Shown: piece by piece, positions 16,191 to 25,320 of the stretch
How positions within the stretch are numbered: position 1 is the stretch's first letter
How the letters are laid out: each line of letters begins with the position of its first letter
Origin: Algoriphagus oliviformis
GTDB lineage: Bacteria > Bacteroidota > Bacteroidia > Cytophagales > Cyclobacteriaceae
Length of the DNA: 64,000 nucleotides
Direction of reading: 5' to 3'
Assembly (NCBI RefSeq): GCF_017254915.1
Contig: NZ_JAFKCT010000003.1
Location: 455,874 to 519,873 of the forward strand
Made by a program: the position numbers and the translations under genes
The notes under the pieces: generated by a model
What the model saw: the letters and a program-made list of their open reading frames with translations, nothing else
Databases searched by the model: none
Told to the model about the DNA's origin: nothing

Positions 16191-17588
16191 ATGTCTTCGA
16201 CAAAATTTGACTTGATCGTGCTGGGTAGCGGTCCAGGCGGGTACGTAGCCGCCATCCGCGCGTCTCAACTAGGTCTCAAAACAGCCATCGTGGAAGCTGC
16301 CGAGCTAGGCGGCATCTGCCTCAACTGGGGCTGTATCCCTACCAAGGCCCTCCTGAAAAGCGCCCAGGTTTTTGAATACATCAACCACGCGACAGATTAC
16401 GGCATCACGGTAAAAGGCGCCGAGGCAGACTTCACCGGAATGGTGAAAAGAAGCCGTGGGGTAGCCGACGGGATGAGCAAGGGTGTGACCTTTTTGATGA
16501 AAAAGAACAAGATCGAAGTCATCTCCGGCTGGGGCAAAGTACAGCCAGGCAAAAAAGTCGAAGTCACCGACAAAGAAGACAAGAAGACTGTCTACTCCGC
16601 CGACAACATCATCATCGCTACCGGCGCCCGTTCTCGGGAGTTGCCTTCGATGAAAATCGACAACGAAAAGATCATCGGCTACCGCAAGGCGATGACCCTG
16701 GACAAGCAGCCCAAGAAAATGGTCGTGGTGGGTTCCGGAGCTATCGGGGTGGAATTTGCCTATTTCTATGCGTCCATCGGCACCGAGGTCACCATCGTGG
16801 AGTTCATGGACAGAATCGTCCCAGTAGAGGATGAGGAAGTATCCAAGACGCTGGAAAAACTCTACAAAAAGGCAGGCATGACCATCATGACCTCCTCTGA
16901 AGTCACCGCCGTGGATACCAAAGGCAAAGGCTGCAAAGTCACCGTGAAGACCGCCAAAGGCGAGGAAACCCTGGAATGCGACATCGTCCTGTCCGCCGCT
17001 GGCGTGGTCTCCAACCTGGAAAACATCGGCCTCGAAGACGTGGGCATCCTGGTGGACAAAGGAAAGATCAAGGTAGACGAGTACTACAAGACCAACATGC
17101 CGGGCTACTTCGCCATCGGTGACGTCATCCCTGGCCCAGCCCTCGCGCACGTCGCCTCTGCCGAAGGCATCATCTGCGTGGAAAAAATCGCCGGGCACCA
17201 TCCCGAGCCATTGGACTACAACAACATCCCCGGCTGTACCTACTGTGCTCCGGAGATCGCCTCTGTGGGCTTCACCGAAGCCAAGGCAAAAGCTGCCGGC
17301 TACGAGGTACGCATCGGCAAGTTTCCTTTCTCCGCCTCCGGCAAAGCTTCTGCGGCAGGCGCAAAAGACGGCTTTGTGAAGCTGGTGTTCGACAAGAAAT
17401 ATGGAGAGCTGCTCGGCGCGCACATGATCGGTGCCAACGTGACCGAGATGATCGCCGAGATCGTCGCCATCCGCAAGCTGGAGACCACAGGCCACGAGCT
17501 CATCAAGACCGTACACCCGCACCCGACCATGTCCGAAGCAATCATGGAGGCAGCCGCGGCAGCATACGACGAGGTGATCCACCTGTAA
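16191..17588 (+). CDS. lpdA: Dihydrolipoyl dehydrogenase (E3)
   Basis: A 465-residue flavoprotein that reoxidises dihydrolipoamide in pyruvate and 2-oxoglutarate dehydrogenase complexes. It has the FAD motif GSGPGGYVAA, the redox disulfide Cys43 and Cys48 in GGICLNWGCIPTK, the NAD motif VVGSGAIGVEFAY, the second FAD motif in GYFAIGDV, and the C-terminal catalytic His in HPHPTMSEA. No E1 or E2 gene is adjacent, so this E3 is probably shared by several complexes. It has its own promoter box and terminator. Confidence 0.97.
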   Translation: MSSTKFDLIVLGSGPGGYVAAIRASQLGLKTAIVEAAELGGICLNWGCIPTKALLKSAQVFEYINHATDYGITVKGAEADFTGMVKRSRGVADGMSKGVTFLMKKNKIEVISGWGKVQPGKKVEVTDKEDKKTVYSADNIIIATGARSRELPSMKIDNEKIIGYRKAMTLDKQPKKMVVVGSGAIGVEFAYFYASIGTEVTIVEFMDRIVPVEDEEVSKTLEKLYKKAGMTIMTSSEVTAVDTKGKGCKVTVKTAKGEETLECDIVLSAAGVVSNLENIGLEDVGILVDKGKIKVDEYYKTNMPGYFAIGDVIPGPALAHVASAEGIICVEKIAGHHPEPLDYNNIPGCTYCAPEIASVGFTEAKAKAAGYEVRIGKFPFSASGKASAAGAKDGFVKLVFDKKYGELLGAHMIGANVTEMIAEIVAIRKLETTGHELIKTVHPHPTMSEAIMEAAAAAYDEVIHL

Positions 17589-17610
17589 AAACTATTTTGA
17601 AAATAAAACG

Positions 17611-17647
17611 ACACCAGGCTTAAACATTGAGCCTGGTGTTTTACTTT
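17611..17647 (+). terminator. Terminator of lpdA
   Basis: ACACCAGGCT pairs with AGCCTGGTGT around a 9-nt loop and is followed by TTTTACTTTT. Confidence 0.85.
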
Positions 17648-17677
17648 TAGGAGTATTCCACTACGACCCTACCACTT

Positions 17678-18211
17678 TTGCAAGAAGATGAACTCATCGC
17701 CGGACTGCGAGGCAAAGACCGGAAAACGACAGAATACCTCTACGAAAAATACTCCAGGGCGCTCTTTGGCGTGATCTCCAGGATCATCTACGACCATGAC
17801 ATCGCCGAGGAGGTTTTCCACGATGCGTTTTTGAAGATCATCCACAAGATCGATTTTTACGACGAATCCAAGGGACGCCTTTATACCTGGATGTCCAATA
17901 TTTGCCGCAACGCAGCCATCGACAAGCTCCGATCCAAAGAAATCTCACAATCCACTAAGACCAATACCATCGATGATTTCGTATATGGCCTCGAAAGCAA
18001 TTCCGGAACCATGGAAAAGATAGAGGCGATAGGAGTGAAAGAGCTCATGGTTGACTTGAGCGATGATCAGCGATTTATCATCGAGTATATTTATTTCAAA
18101 GGCTACACCCACTCGGAAATAGCGGAGGAATTTGACATTCCCCTCGGCACCGTCAAGTCCCGCGTCCGGGCAGCCCTTCAAGTATTAAAAAAGAACTTAG
18201 ACAGCATCTAG
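17678..18211 (+). CDS. ECF-type RNA polymerase sigma factor
   Basis: A 177-residue sigma-70-family factor. Region 2 is seen in YLYEKYSRALFGVISRII with DIAEEVFHDAFLKII and LYTWMSNICRNAAIDKLR; region 4 has SDDQRFIIEYIYFKGYTHSEIAEEF followed by PLGTVKSRVRAAL. The only suitable start in frame is the TTG at 17678; a stop codon lies 28-30 bp upstream, so the real start must be within a short window. The stop overlaps the GTG of the anti-sigma gene by one base, which suggests coupled translation of a sigma/anti-sigma pair. Confidence 0.9.
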   Translation: MQEDELIAGLRGKDRKTTEYLYEKYSRALFGVISRIIYDHDIAEEVFHDAFLKIIHKIDFYDESKGRLYTWMSNICRNAAIDKLRSKEISQSTKTNTIDDFVYGLESNSGTMEKIEAIGVKELMVDLSDDQRFIIEYIYFKGYTHSEIAEEFDIPLGTVKSRVRAALQVLKKNLDSI

Positions 18212-19035
18212 TGAACATTCAAGACTACATAGCATCAGGCAAACTCGAGCTCTTTCTTCTGGGCGAGCTGACTGAGCGTGAGCGCGAGGAAGTGCTGGCA
18301 CTGGCTAAGGCCCATCCCGAAATCCAGCAGGAGCTCGACGCCCTGGAGGACACCATGCTTTCCTTTGACCAAGCATCGGCTGTGACTCCCTCCGCAAAGG
18401 TGAAGGACCGGATTTTCGCGAGTCTGGAGGATGAATTCGCAAAGGATGAAATCCCGGCTGCGCCACAGGCTTCCCCTGCGGAAGCGCCTACGGTCAAACT
18501 TTCCCCTTGGAAGAGCTTTGCGGTAGCTGCCTCTCTCGTCGCCGTGCTGGCCAGTGCGGCAGCCATTTACTTTGCCGGCAAGTTTTACGACTCCGAGGAG
18601 AAGTTTATCGCGCTGCTCCAAGACCAACAGGTAATGGCAGGAAACCTAAACCAGGTTCGGCTTGACTTCGAGGAATCGGACTCCCGCTTGGAACGCCTGC
18701 TCTCGGGTGATTTCAAAAAGGTCGAGATGAAAGGAGAAAGCCTCGCCATGCAAAAAGACGCTCGGGTCGACGTCCTTTGGGACCAAGAGGCTCAGGAGGT
18801 TTTTGTCGCGGTCAATACGCTCAATTTGCTTTCCTCGGAATTTGACTACCAGCTATGGGCAATCGGAAAGGATGGCCCGGTAGGAATCGGCTTGGTCGAT
18901 CCGGGAGAGAAGTTTACGCTGCAGCAAATGCAAGCCGTAGCCGAAGCGGGGGCCTTTGCCATCACCATCGAACCCAAGGGGGGATCCCAATCCCCGACAC
19001 TGGACAAGCTGGTGGTTTTGGGCGAAGTCTCGTAG
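18211..19035 (+). CDS. Anti-sigma factor, RskA-like
   Basis: A 274-residue membrane anti-sigma factor for the preceding sigma gene. The N-terminal cytoplasmic part (YIASGKLELFLLGELTERE, then EIQQELDALEDTM) resembles the anti-sigma helical domain. A single membrane span lies near residues 105-125 (FAVAASLVAVLASAAAIYF). The periplasmic domain ends in the RskA-type segment FDYQLWAIGKDGPVGIGLVD and FAITIEPKGGS. It starts with GTG overlapping the sigma stop and is followed by a terminator. The inducing signal is unknown. Confidence 0.88.
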   Translation: MNIQDYIASGKLELFLLGELTEREREEVLALAKAHPEIQQELDALEDTMLSFDQASAVTPSAKVKDRIFASLEDEFAKDEIPAAPQASPAEAPTVKLSPWKSFAVAASLVAVLASAAAIYFAGKFYDSEEKFIALLQDQQVMAGNLNQVRLDFEESDSRLERLLSGDFKKVEMKGESLAMQKDARVDVLWDQEAQEVFVAVNTLNLLSSEFDYQLWAIGKDGPVGIGLVDPGEKFTLQQMQAVAEAGAFAITIEPKGGSQSPTLDKLVVLGEVS

Positions 19036-19057
19036 AAAACAACCATTCCGAATTCCC

Positions 19058-19087
19058 AAAGCCCGGTTTTGAAATCGGGCTTTTTTC
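19058..19087 (+). terminator. Terminator of the sigma/anti-sigma operon
   Basis: AAAGCCCG pairs with CGGGCTTT around a 10-nt loop and is followed by T6. Confidence 0.8.
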
Positions 19088-19132
19088 GTGGCTTTTGATG
19101 AACTTAAGCCCTGTCGATGCTATTTTGAAACC

Positions 19133-19588
19133 ATGGAACTCCAACTCTCCACCCCTGCCCTGCTTTTTTCGGCCATCACGCTGCTCATGCTGGCCTTCAC
19201 CAACCGCTTCCTGGCCATCGCCACGCTGATCCGCGGCCTGCACAAAAACTACGTGAACGAACCCGAAAAGCACATCGCCGAGCAGCTCCACAACCTGCGC
19301 CGTCGGCTGACGCTCATCAAAAACATGCAGCTGTTCGGAGTTTTCAGCTTTCTTCTTTGCGTGGTTTGCATGTTCTTGCTTTTCCAAGGCTACACTTCTG
19401 CCGCCAACTGGGTCTTTGTCCTGAGCATGGCTTCGCTGCTGATCGCCTTGGGCATTTCCCTGATCGAGATCCAGATCTCCACCAAAGCGCTCAACCTGGA
19501 GCTTTCGGATATGGAGGAGGTTTTTGGCAAAAGAACTAGTGGCTTGGATCTGTTTTTCAAAAAGGACAACAAAAAAGAGGATGAATAA
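19133..19588 (+). CDS. DUF2721 family membrane protein
   Basis: A 151-residue inner-membrane protein with three hydrophobic helices: LSTPALLFSAITLLMLAF near the N-terminus, LFGVFSFLLCVVCMFLLF in the middle, and WVFVLSMASLLIALGISL near the end. Between the first two is the charged HIAEQLHNLRRRLTLIKN loop typical of DUF2721, and the segment SLIEIQISTKALNLEL ends the domain. I chose the ATG at 19133, which puts the first helix at the N-terminus. Its stop overlaps the start of the phosphodiesterase gene by 8 bp. No function is known. Confidence 0.85.
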   Translation: MELQLSTPALLFSAITLLMLAFTNRFLAIATLIRGLHKNYVNEPEKHIAEQLHNLRRRLTLIKNMQLFGVFSFLLCVVCMFLLFQGYTSAANWVFVLSMASLLIALGISLIEIQISTKALNLELSDMEEVFGKRTSGLDLFFKKDNKKEDE

Positions 19589-20543
19589 ACGACTACTTTG
19601 GATACTGGCCTGCAGCGGCCTTTTTACATTTTGCAAGCCACAGGATACGGTACAGGTGGATGCGTCGGGAGAAAAGCCCGCCGAAGCAGCGGCACACCTG
19701 ATCTCGGTTTCTTCCCTGGAAGAGACCCGCGATTTCTATTCATGGAAAAATGACCGCATTCCCCTGGTCTCGGCGCACCGGGGCGGGCCTTATCCGGGCT
19801 TTCCGGAAAATGCCATCGAGACCTTCGCCAACGTGATCAAGCACACGCCCACCATCATCGAGCTGGACGTGGCCATGACCAAGGACTCCGTCCTCGTCCT
19901 CATGCACGACGATGACCTAGACCGCACGACAAACGGCACGGGAAAAGTAGAAGAAGTCACCTATGACTACATCCAAGGACTTTTGCTCGAAGACAACGAC
20001 GGAAAACTGACCGATTTCAAGGTGCCTACACTGAAAGAAGCCCTGCTTTGGTCTAAGGGAAAAGTGCTGCTCACCGTGGACATCAAGCGATCTGTCCCTT
20101 TCGAAAAAGTGGTCGAAGAAGTCCATGAAACCCAATCCGAGGCACATGCCGCACTGATCACCTACTCCTTTGCGGCAGCCAAAAAACTCCATTCCCTCGC
20201 ACCTGAGCTGATGCTGTCGATCACCATCAGAAATGAGGAAGAAATCCAGCGAATGGAAGAAACGGGAATCCCTTGGGATCGCGCCATCGCCTTTACCGGC
20301 TTGGCGGAGCGGAGTCCCGAGTTCAACAAAGCCCTACACGACCGAGGCGTGTTCACCATTCTGGGCGTGCTCGGCAACTTGGACAAAAGCGCCGAAGCCC
20401 GCGGCGACGAGCTTTATGCCACTTTTGTCCAAAACGGTGCCGACATCCTAGCCACGGACCGTCCCATCGAGGCTGCGGCAGCCATCCAGACTTTGGCTCC
20501 AAAAACCAGTTCCAAATCCAAGTACTTCAACCATGCTGATTGA
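19581..20543 (+). CDS. Glycerophosphodiester phosphodiesterase, lipoprotein
   Basis: A 320-residue GDPD-family enzyme expected to split glycerophosphodiesters into glycerol-3-phosphate and an alcohol. After a signal with possible lipobox LFTFC, the TIM-barrel motif VSAHRGGPYPGFPENAIET gives the catalytic His/Arg pair and Glu, then IIELDVAMTKDS with metal ligands and LVLMHDDDLDRTTNG with the second His. The start at 19581 overlaps the DUF2721 stop (ATGAATAA), and the end overlaps the threonine aldolase start by 11 bp, so the three are one operon. It is likely periplasmic or outer-membrane attached. Confidence 0.92.
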   Translation: MNKRLLWILACSGLFTFCKPQDTVQVDASGEKPAEAAAHLISVSSLEETRDFYSWKNDRIPLVSAHRGGPYPGFPENAIETFANVIKHTPTIIELDVAMTKDSVLVLMHDDDLDRTTNGTGKVEEVTYDYIQGLLLEDNDGKLTDFKVPTLKEALLWSKGKVLLTVDIKRSVPFEKVVEEVHETQSEAHAALITYSFAAAKKLHSLAPELMLSITIRNEEEIQRMEETGIPWDRAIAFTGLAERSPEFNKALHDRGVFTILGVLGNLDKSAEARGDELYATFVQNGADILATDRPIEAAAAIQTLAPKTSSKSKYFNHAD

Positions 20544-21546
20544 TCTGAGAAGCGACACGGTGACCCGGCCGACTCCGGGCATGAAAGAGGCCATGTTTTC
20601 CGCCCCGGTGGGCGACGATGTGTTTGGTGAGGATCCGACCGTGAATGCCTTGGAGGAAAAAATTGCCCAGCGCTTCGGCATGGATGCGGCGCTCTTTTGC
20701 CCCTCCGGCACCATGACCAACCAGATCGCGATCCGCCTCCACACCGGCCCACAGCGGGAAGTGGTCTGCCACCAGCATTCACACATCTACCTCTACGAGG
20801 GCGGCGGCATCATGTCCAATTCGATGGCTTCGGTGAAGCTTTTGGAGGGAAATCTGGGAAAAATCACCGCCTCGCAGATCGCCGCAGCCATCAATCCGGA
20901 CGATGTGCACGCCCCGGAGACGGCGCTGGTCTCGCTGGAAAACACCATGAACAAGGGCGGCGGCAGCATCTACACCCTCGCAGAGATCAAGCCTATCCAT
21001 CGCCTCTGCAAGGAAAAAGGCATCAAACTCCACTTGGACGGGGCAAGGCTTTTCAATGCCTTGGTCGAGACGGGGGAAAACCCCGCAGACTGGGGAGCCC
21101 ATTTTGACACCATCTCCATCTGCCTGAGCAAAGGCTTGGGCTGTCCGGTTGGCTCAGTTTTATTAGGCTCCAAAGCAGACATTAAGCGAGCGAGAAAAGT
21201 CCGAAAGGTTTTCGGAGGGGGAATGCGACAGGCAGGATTTCTGGCTGCAGCGGGAATTTATGCGCTCGATAACCAAGTAGAAAGGCTGAAAGAAGACCAT
21301 GCGAGAGCCCGGGCTTTGGGCGAAATGCTGGGTTCATTGTCCGTCGTAAACGAGGTTTTTCCCGTGGCCACCAATATTGTCATCGCCAGGCTGGAAGGGG
21401 TCTCTCCGGAAGACTTTATGAAAAAGCTGGCAGAAAAAGACATTCGGTCCGTCAAATTCGGGCCAGACTTGGTGCGCTTCGTCACCCATCATGACTTCGG
21501 GAATGAACAGCTGGAGGAGTTTGGGAGGAGAGTCAAAGAAATTTGA
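20533..21546 (+). CDS. ltaE: Low-specificity L-threonine aldolase
   Basis: A 337-residue PLP enzyme that cleaves threonine or allo-threonine to glycine and acetaldehyde. The N-terminus LIDLRSDTVTRPTPGM, VGDDVFGEDPTVNALE, and the PLP-lysine region ISICLSKGLGCPVGSVLLG are family signatures. The domain is complete and of normal length. It overlaps the upstream phosphodiesterase by 11 bp, and a toxin gene lies convergent 32 bp downstream. It provides a glycine source besides serine hydroxymethyltransferase. Confidence 0.95.
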   Translation: MLIDLRSDTVTRPTPGMKEAMFSAPVGDDVFGEDPTVNALEEKIAQRFGMDAALFCPSGTMTNQIAIRLHTGPQREVVCHQHSHIYLYEGGGIMSNSMASVKLLEGNLGKITASQIAAAINPDDVHAPETALVSLENTMNKGGGSIYTLAEIKPIHRLCKEKGIKLHLDGARLFNALVETGENPADWGAHFDTISICLSKGLGCPVGSVLLGSKADIKRARKVRKVFGGGMRQAGFLAAAGIYALDNQVERLKEDHARARALGEMLGSLSVVNEVFPVATNIVIARLEGVSPEDFMKKLAEKDIRSVKFGPDLVRFVTHHDFGNEQLEEFGRRVKEI

Positions 21547-21578
21547 TTCGGAGGCCGAGGGGACAAATCTGCCAAAGC

Positions 21579-21872
21579 CTATTTCAAAGGCTTCATTCTC
21601 GCAGGACGGATGTTGATTAGCTCTATTTGGTTTTTCCGACGATCAACCCGATAGGTAAGAATGGTGTGTTTATTCATCGGCCCGCGAAACAAGCCCTTTC
21701 TACTTCGCGATTCTTCCAGCAGTTCTGGATGCTGGGTAAGCAAGTCAAAAAAATCTTGGGACTGTCGGACAAATTTGCGGATCTCCCGCTCTGAAAAATT
21801 TGTGTCGAGATAGTCTATGATCTTTGAAAATCCTGTCTGGGCTCTCTTCGTCCAGACGGCCTTCAGAGCCAT
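21579..21872 (-). CDS. RelE/ParE-type toxin
   Basis: A 97-residue basic protein of the RelE/ParE toxin superfamily, either an mRNA interferase or a gyrase poison. It starts with ALKAVWTKRAQTGFSKIIDYL, continues with SEREIRKFVRQS, and has the basic C-terminal strand HTILTYRVDRRKNQIELINI. Its start overlaps the end of the preceding antitoxin gene by 10 bp, the usual antitoxin-first arrangement. RelE catalytic residues are not obvious, so I favour the ParE-like side. The overlap and gene order strongly support a toxin-antitoxin pair. Confidence 0.87.
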   Translation of the reverse strand: MALKAVWTKRAQTGFSKIIDYLDTNFSEREIRKFVRQSQDFFDLLTQHPELLEESRSRKGLFRGPMNKHTILTYRVDRRKNQIELINIRPARMKPLK

Positions 21873-22090
21873 TTTCGATATCGTGACATGGCTTCTTCAT
21901 GGGAAACGACCTCTTCCTTGTCCGCTTGGGAAAGCCCTTCCTCAATTTCGGATTTTTCCTCAGGATCAAGCTCCTTCCACCAATCACCTTCAGCCCGCTT
22001 CCTAAAAGCAAGCAATTTCTCGATCACCGACTGGTCATTGACTCCTGCCAGCCACTCGATCAACCGCAATTTTTCCGCTTGTACATCCAT
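21863..22090 (-). CDS. Antitoxin of the ParE-like module
   Basis: A 75-residue acidic protein upstream of the toxin, starting MDVQAEKLRLIEWLAGV. Its C-terminal segment VSHEEAMSRYRKWL matches the toxin-binding tail of common Bacteroidetes addiction-module antitoxins. No clear DNA-binding fold can be seen in the N-terminal half, so autoregulation is uncertain. I chose the ATG near 22090; an upstream in-frame TTG would add about 16 residues. The stop overlaps the toxin start by 10 bp. Confidence 0.84.
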   Translation of the reverse strand: MDVQAEKLRLIEWLAGVNDQSVIEKLLAFRKRAEGDWWKELDPEEKSEIEEGLSQADKEEVVSHEEAMSRYRKWL

Positions 22091-22275
22091 AGCTAAGGCT
22101 TTTTTCAAATATATGAAATTTGATCTCGACCCTGTCAATGCAATTTATCAAGGAAGAAAGAGTCTCTATAGTTACACCGCTGGCAAATTGAGATGGAAGT
22201 TGTCAGTTTTAGATCATCCTATCACTATAGCGGTATCGAAGATTTATAACTTGCAGGCCACTGAGTTTTTCGCCC

Positions 22276-23538
22276 ATGAACCCCACTCCCCTAGCCGAAC
22301 GAATGCGCCCGACCCGACTGGAAGACCTGATCGGACAGGAGCATCTCTCCTCGCCCTCGTCTTTCCTGCACAAGGCCATCAAGTCCGGCAATGTGCCTTC
22401 CCTCATTCTCTGGGGACCTCCCGGCGTAGGCAAGACGACCATTGCCAACATCATCGCTAACGAGATCAAAGCGCCTTTTTACACGCTGAGTGCGATCAGT
22501 TCGGGCGTGAAAGACATCCGGGAAGTGATCGAGAAAGCCCGATTCCAGCAGGGCGTGGTGTTGTTCATCGACGAGATCCACCGCTTCAACAAGTCCCAAC
22601 AGGACGCGTTGCTTGGTGCTGTGGAAAAGGGAACCATCCGCCTGATCGGTGCGACGACGGAAAACCCTTCCTTCGAAGTGAATTCCGCTTTGCTCTCCCG
22701 CTGCCAAGTTTTCACCCTGAACGCACTCGGAAAAGAAGAAATGGTCGCCATGATGCGACAGGCCTTGGAAAAGGATTTGGACTTGAAGAAAATCCAAGTC
22801 GAACTCCAAGAAACCGACGCCCTGCTCCGCATCTCAGGCGGCGACGGCCGCAAGCTGCTCAACCTGCTGGAGATCGTCATCGACGGGATCAACGAAAACC
22901 CTTGCGTGATCACCGACGAAAAGGTGATGCAGATTGCCCAGCAAAAAGTCGCACTCTACGACAAATCCGGGGAGCAGCACTACGACATCATCTCGGCCTT
23001 TATCAAATCCATCCGAGGCTCCGATCCCAATGCCGCCGTCTATTGGCTGGCCCGAATGATCGAAGGCGGAGAAGACGTCAAGTTCATCGCCCGTAGGCTG
23101 GTCATCCTCTCATCCGAGGACATCGGCAACGCCAATCCAAACGCCTTGCTTTTGGCCACCAACTGCTTCGAAGCGGTCAAGATCATCGGCTACCCGGAGG
23201 CAAGGATCATCCTCTCCCAGTGCGTGACCTACCTGGCCAGCTCTCCCAAGAGCAATGCCGCTTATATGGCCATCAACCAAGCCCAGGCCTTGGTCTCCCA
23301 AACCGGCAATCTCTCCGTGCCGCTCCACCTCCGCAACGCGCCCACCAAGCTGATGAAGGATCTGAACTACGGCAAAGCCTACAAGTATTCCCACGACTTC
23401 CCCGGCAATTTTGTAGTTCAGGAGTTTTTGCCGGACGAAATCAAAAACACCAAGCTCTACGAACCGGGGGAAAACGCGCGGGAAAACGAGTTGAGGAAAT
23501 ATCTGTCGAGTAAGTGGAAGGGGAAATACGGCTATTAA
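22276..23538 (+). CDS. rarA: Replication-associated recombination protein A (MgsA/RarA)
   Basis: A 420-residue AAA+ ATPase acting at stalled replication forks. Motifs: [18 protein letters not shown], Walker A in GPPGVGKTT, Walker B in [11 protein letters not shown], sensor 1 in [10 protein letters not shown], and ALLSRCQVF with the Arg finger. The C-terminal tetramerisation part, with [18 protein letters not shown], is complete. It is divergent from the toxin-antitoxin pair and stands alone. Length and motif content are those of the housekeeping gene. Confidence 0.96.
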   Translation: MNPTPLAERMRPTRLEDLIGQEHLSSPSSFLHKAIKSGNVPSLILWGPPGVGKTTIANIIANEIKAPFYTLSAISSGVKDIREVIEKARFQQGVVLFIDEIHRFNKSQQDALLGAVEKGTIRLIGATTENPSFEVNSALLSRCQVFTLNALGKEEMVAMMRQALEKDLDLKKIQVELQETDALLRISGGDGRKLLNLLEIVIDGINENPCVITDEKVMQIAQQKVALYDKSGEQHYDIISAFIKSIRGSDPNAAVYWLARMIEGGEDVKFIARRLVILSSEDIGNANPNALLLATNCFEAVKIIGYPEARIILSQCVTYLASSPKSNAAYMAINQAQALVSQTGNLSVPLHLRNAPTKLMKDLNYGKAYKYSHDFPGNFVVQEFLPDEIKNTKLYEPGENARENELRKYLSSKWKGKYGY

Positions 23539-23765
23539 GAAAACCAGAAGGTTAAAATATGACACCAGCAAATCCTTGACCTTTCTCTGACCCAAGGTAT
23601 ATTTCACAATTACTCCCTTCGGCAGACAACGACTCGCATCTGGCTTGTGGCGATTTTCAAGGCATTTCTTCAACAACCTAAACCAGACTTTGAGAAATGC
23701 CTAAGACCTTGAATCATCGCCTCATCCACCCCAATCTACACGCATTGTTGCCATGTTTTTTAATT

Positions 23766-24203
23766 CTACTGGAACGGATAGTCATTAATATCCCCCGTTT
23801 CAGGAAAATATTCAATCCACCTGTCATATCCACTTATATTTCCTGTAGCAGGTATCATCTTATACTCAACACATTCAGTTGAATCTACTTTCAATAGTGA
23901 ATCAACTCTTTCTTGTTCACGCGCCCATTGAAATTCATAAACAAAAGTTGTGTAATGCTGAATTTGAAAAGTCCAGGGAATCGAATCAGTTTGATAGTTC
24001 TTTAAATAGAGACTGTCAATAGGAGCGTTTTTAGACCTGAGAAGGCCTACTATCCTATCGACTGCAATTTTAATATCATAACTATCAGTTGGAATCTCTG
24101 AAATCAGAGGTTCTTCAATTGATATTGAAAATTCCTGCGCCTGTTTTACTTCCTCTCTACAGGCTATAAAAATGAATATGAACCCAATGAATATCTTTCT
24201 CAT
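23766..24203 (-). CDS. Hypothetical lipoprotein, A+T-rich
   Basis: A 145-residue predicted lipoprotein with a hydrophobic signal and lipobox-like FIFIAC. The mature part is acidic with many Asp/Glu/Tyr (for example DSTECVEYKMIPATGNISGYD). I do not recognise a family. Base composition is visibly more A+T-rich than in rarA next door, which suggests acquisition from outside. An earlier in-frame start at 24275 would add 24 residues ahead of the signal and is less likely. Confidence 0.6.
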   Translation of the reverse strand: MRKIFIGFIFIFIACREEVKQAQEFSISIEEPLISEIPTDSYDIKIAVDRIVGLLRSKNAPIDSLYLKNYQTDSIPWTFQIQHYTTFVYEFQWAREQERVDSLLKVDSTECVEYKMIPATGNISGYDRWIEYFPETGDINDYPFQ

Positions 24204-24383
24204 TACTTTTTTGCAAGCCTCCCTGTATATAGAAATTCTCCCCGCCACTTGCGTCAATATTGCGGTTGTTCCCAAGGGTCTCTTGAGTAGCGCTGCCCCT
24301 AAATAAGGATTTCTCTATCTGAGCGAAGAGACTTTCCCGACTTTTTTTCTGAAAGTAGATCTAAAAATTCTTCAACGACCTGG

Positions 24384-24467
24384 GTTCAAACCATTAAAAA
24401 ACAAAAAAGCCCCAGAAATCTTCTGAGGCTTTGATGTGGGAGTTGAGGGATTCGACCCCCGACCCTC
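24384..24467. repeat. Direct repeat copy A of the tRNA-Val 3' region
   Basis: About 84 bp matching the segment at 25321-25397 with a few indels. It includes the GTTCAAACCA flank, the complete terminator hairpin, and the 3' part of a tRNA-Val gene. The copies lie about 940 bp apart in the same orientation and flank the lipoprotein gene at 24530. The remainder of the 24204-24529 gap holds no gene that I can support. Confidence 0.85.
24401..24430 (-). terminator. Duplicated tRNA terminator hairpin
   Basis: AGCCTCAGAA and TTCTGGGGCT on the minus strand form the same 10-bp stem as at 25338-25360, followed by T6. It is now downstream of the lipoprotein gene at 24530 and may end its transcript. Confidence 0.72.
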
Positions 24468-24468
24468 C
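24437..24468 (-). pseudogene. Truncated tRNA-Val 3' fragment
   Basis: The 3' acceptor strand and T-arm of tRNA-Val can be recognised, but one A of the T-loop and an acceptor base have changed, and the match ends before the anticodon arm. It cannot make a tRNA. It is either a decayed third gene copy or the second attachment site of an inserted segment. Confidence 0.8.
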
Positions 24469-24529
24469 CGATAGCATAGGCACACCTTGAAACAGCCCCG
24501 GACTAGCGGATATTGTATTGATATTTTTA

Positions 24530-25126
24530 CTATTGTATCCAACCTATTTCACACCAATCCAACACGGTCTGTTCATTAAGTTCAAAAAAATACCAACTAC
24601 CATACTCTAAATCATTCTTGCTAACTTTCAACCATACATAGTCACTGCCATTATATGAGACTATAGGCTCCACGGTCAAGTTGAACTTTACCGGAAAGAC
24701 CCTATGAAACAGATTTTTAGGATAGTACCTAACAAACCCTCCTTTGAGATCTTTGTACTTGAGGTTTTTCCGGCTTTTTATGTTTGGAGGACTGATTAAT
24801 CTACCTTCAAACATTGGTCGAGATATGAACACTTCTTTGCGGATTGTCATTGACAATTCGACCCATTCGTCCGAATCTATTTTGAGGTCATCATTGTTGT
24901 CACCCCTTGGGTCGGCTTTACACCTGTAGAACTCCACTAAAATCAGATGGGCCAATTCATTGTAGCTACTGTCGGCCTTTTCAATTCGCCCATCATACCT
25001 AACTACAATTCCGTTCTTGGTCGGCAGGATATTTTGAGCATAAAATTCCACGGTTCTTTGAGCTGAATTCTGCCCATAGCAGGCAGAGAAAACCACCATC
25101 TGTAAAAATAAAAACCCCTTTTTCAT
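24530..25126 (-). CDS. Hypothetical secreted/lipoprotein, A+T-rich
   Basis: A 198-residue exported protein with signal MKKGFLFLQMVVFSACYGQ, containing a possible lipobox Cys. No family is recognised. The mature part has an acidic DNNDDLKIDSDEWVEL segment that could bind calcium, and aromatic strands later (DLEYGSWYFFEL). It lies between the two direct repeats that carry tRNA-Val 3' sequence and is A+T-rich against its surroundings, so it may be foreign cargo. A start at 25198 is possible but would put 24 residues before the signal. Confidence 0.6.
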   Translation of the reverse strand: MKKGFLFLQMVVFSACYGQNSAQRTVEFYAQNILPTKNGIVVRYDGRIEKADSSYNELAHLILVEFYRCKADPRGDNNDDLKIDSDEWVELSMTIRKEVFISRPMFEGRLISPPNIKSRKNLKYKDLKGGFVRYYPKNLFHRVFPVKFNLTVEPIVSYNGSDYVWLKVSKNDLEYGSWYFFELNEQTVLDWCEIGWIQ

Positions 25127-25320
25127 TTTTGAAAAACTTGCCATCAAATGAGTGTATACCAGTACCCACCCGCTTGCACAGATATCGCAATTGTCCACGG
25201 GTAACCTACATGAAGATAGACCAATCTAAGAATTTCGCCTATCCGTCCAAATGGGATTTTTGATTGGTTGAAAAAGATGCCATTAAAAGTTTTTGATCTG
25301 AAAACCTGCGATTCCACAAA

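Noticed and set aside
16305..17582. A 425-codon open frame opposite lpdA
   Set aside because: It is fully antisense to an unmistakable enzyme; the protein is His/Asp/Gly-rich without any motif, a usual effect of codon bias in G+C-balanced genes. The same holds for 4604-5491 and 32158-33117.
23697..23882. Open frame between rarA and the lipoprotein gene
   Set aside because: It overlaps the 3' end of the minus-strand lipoprotein gene and has no features.
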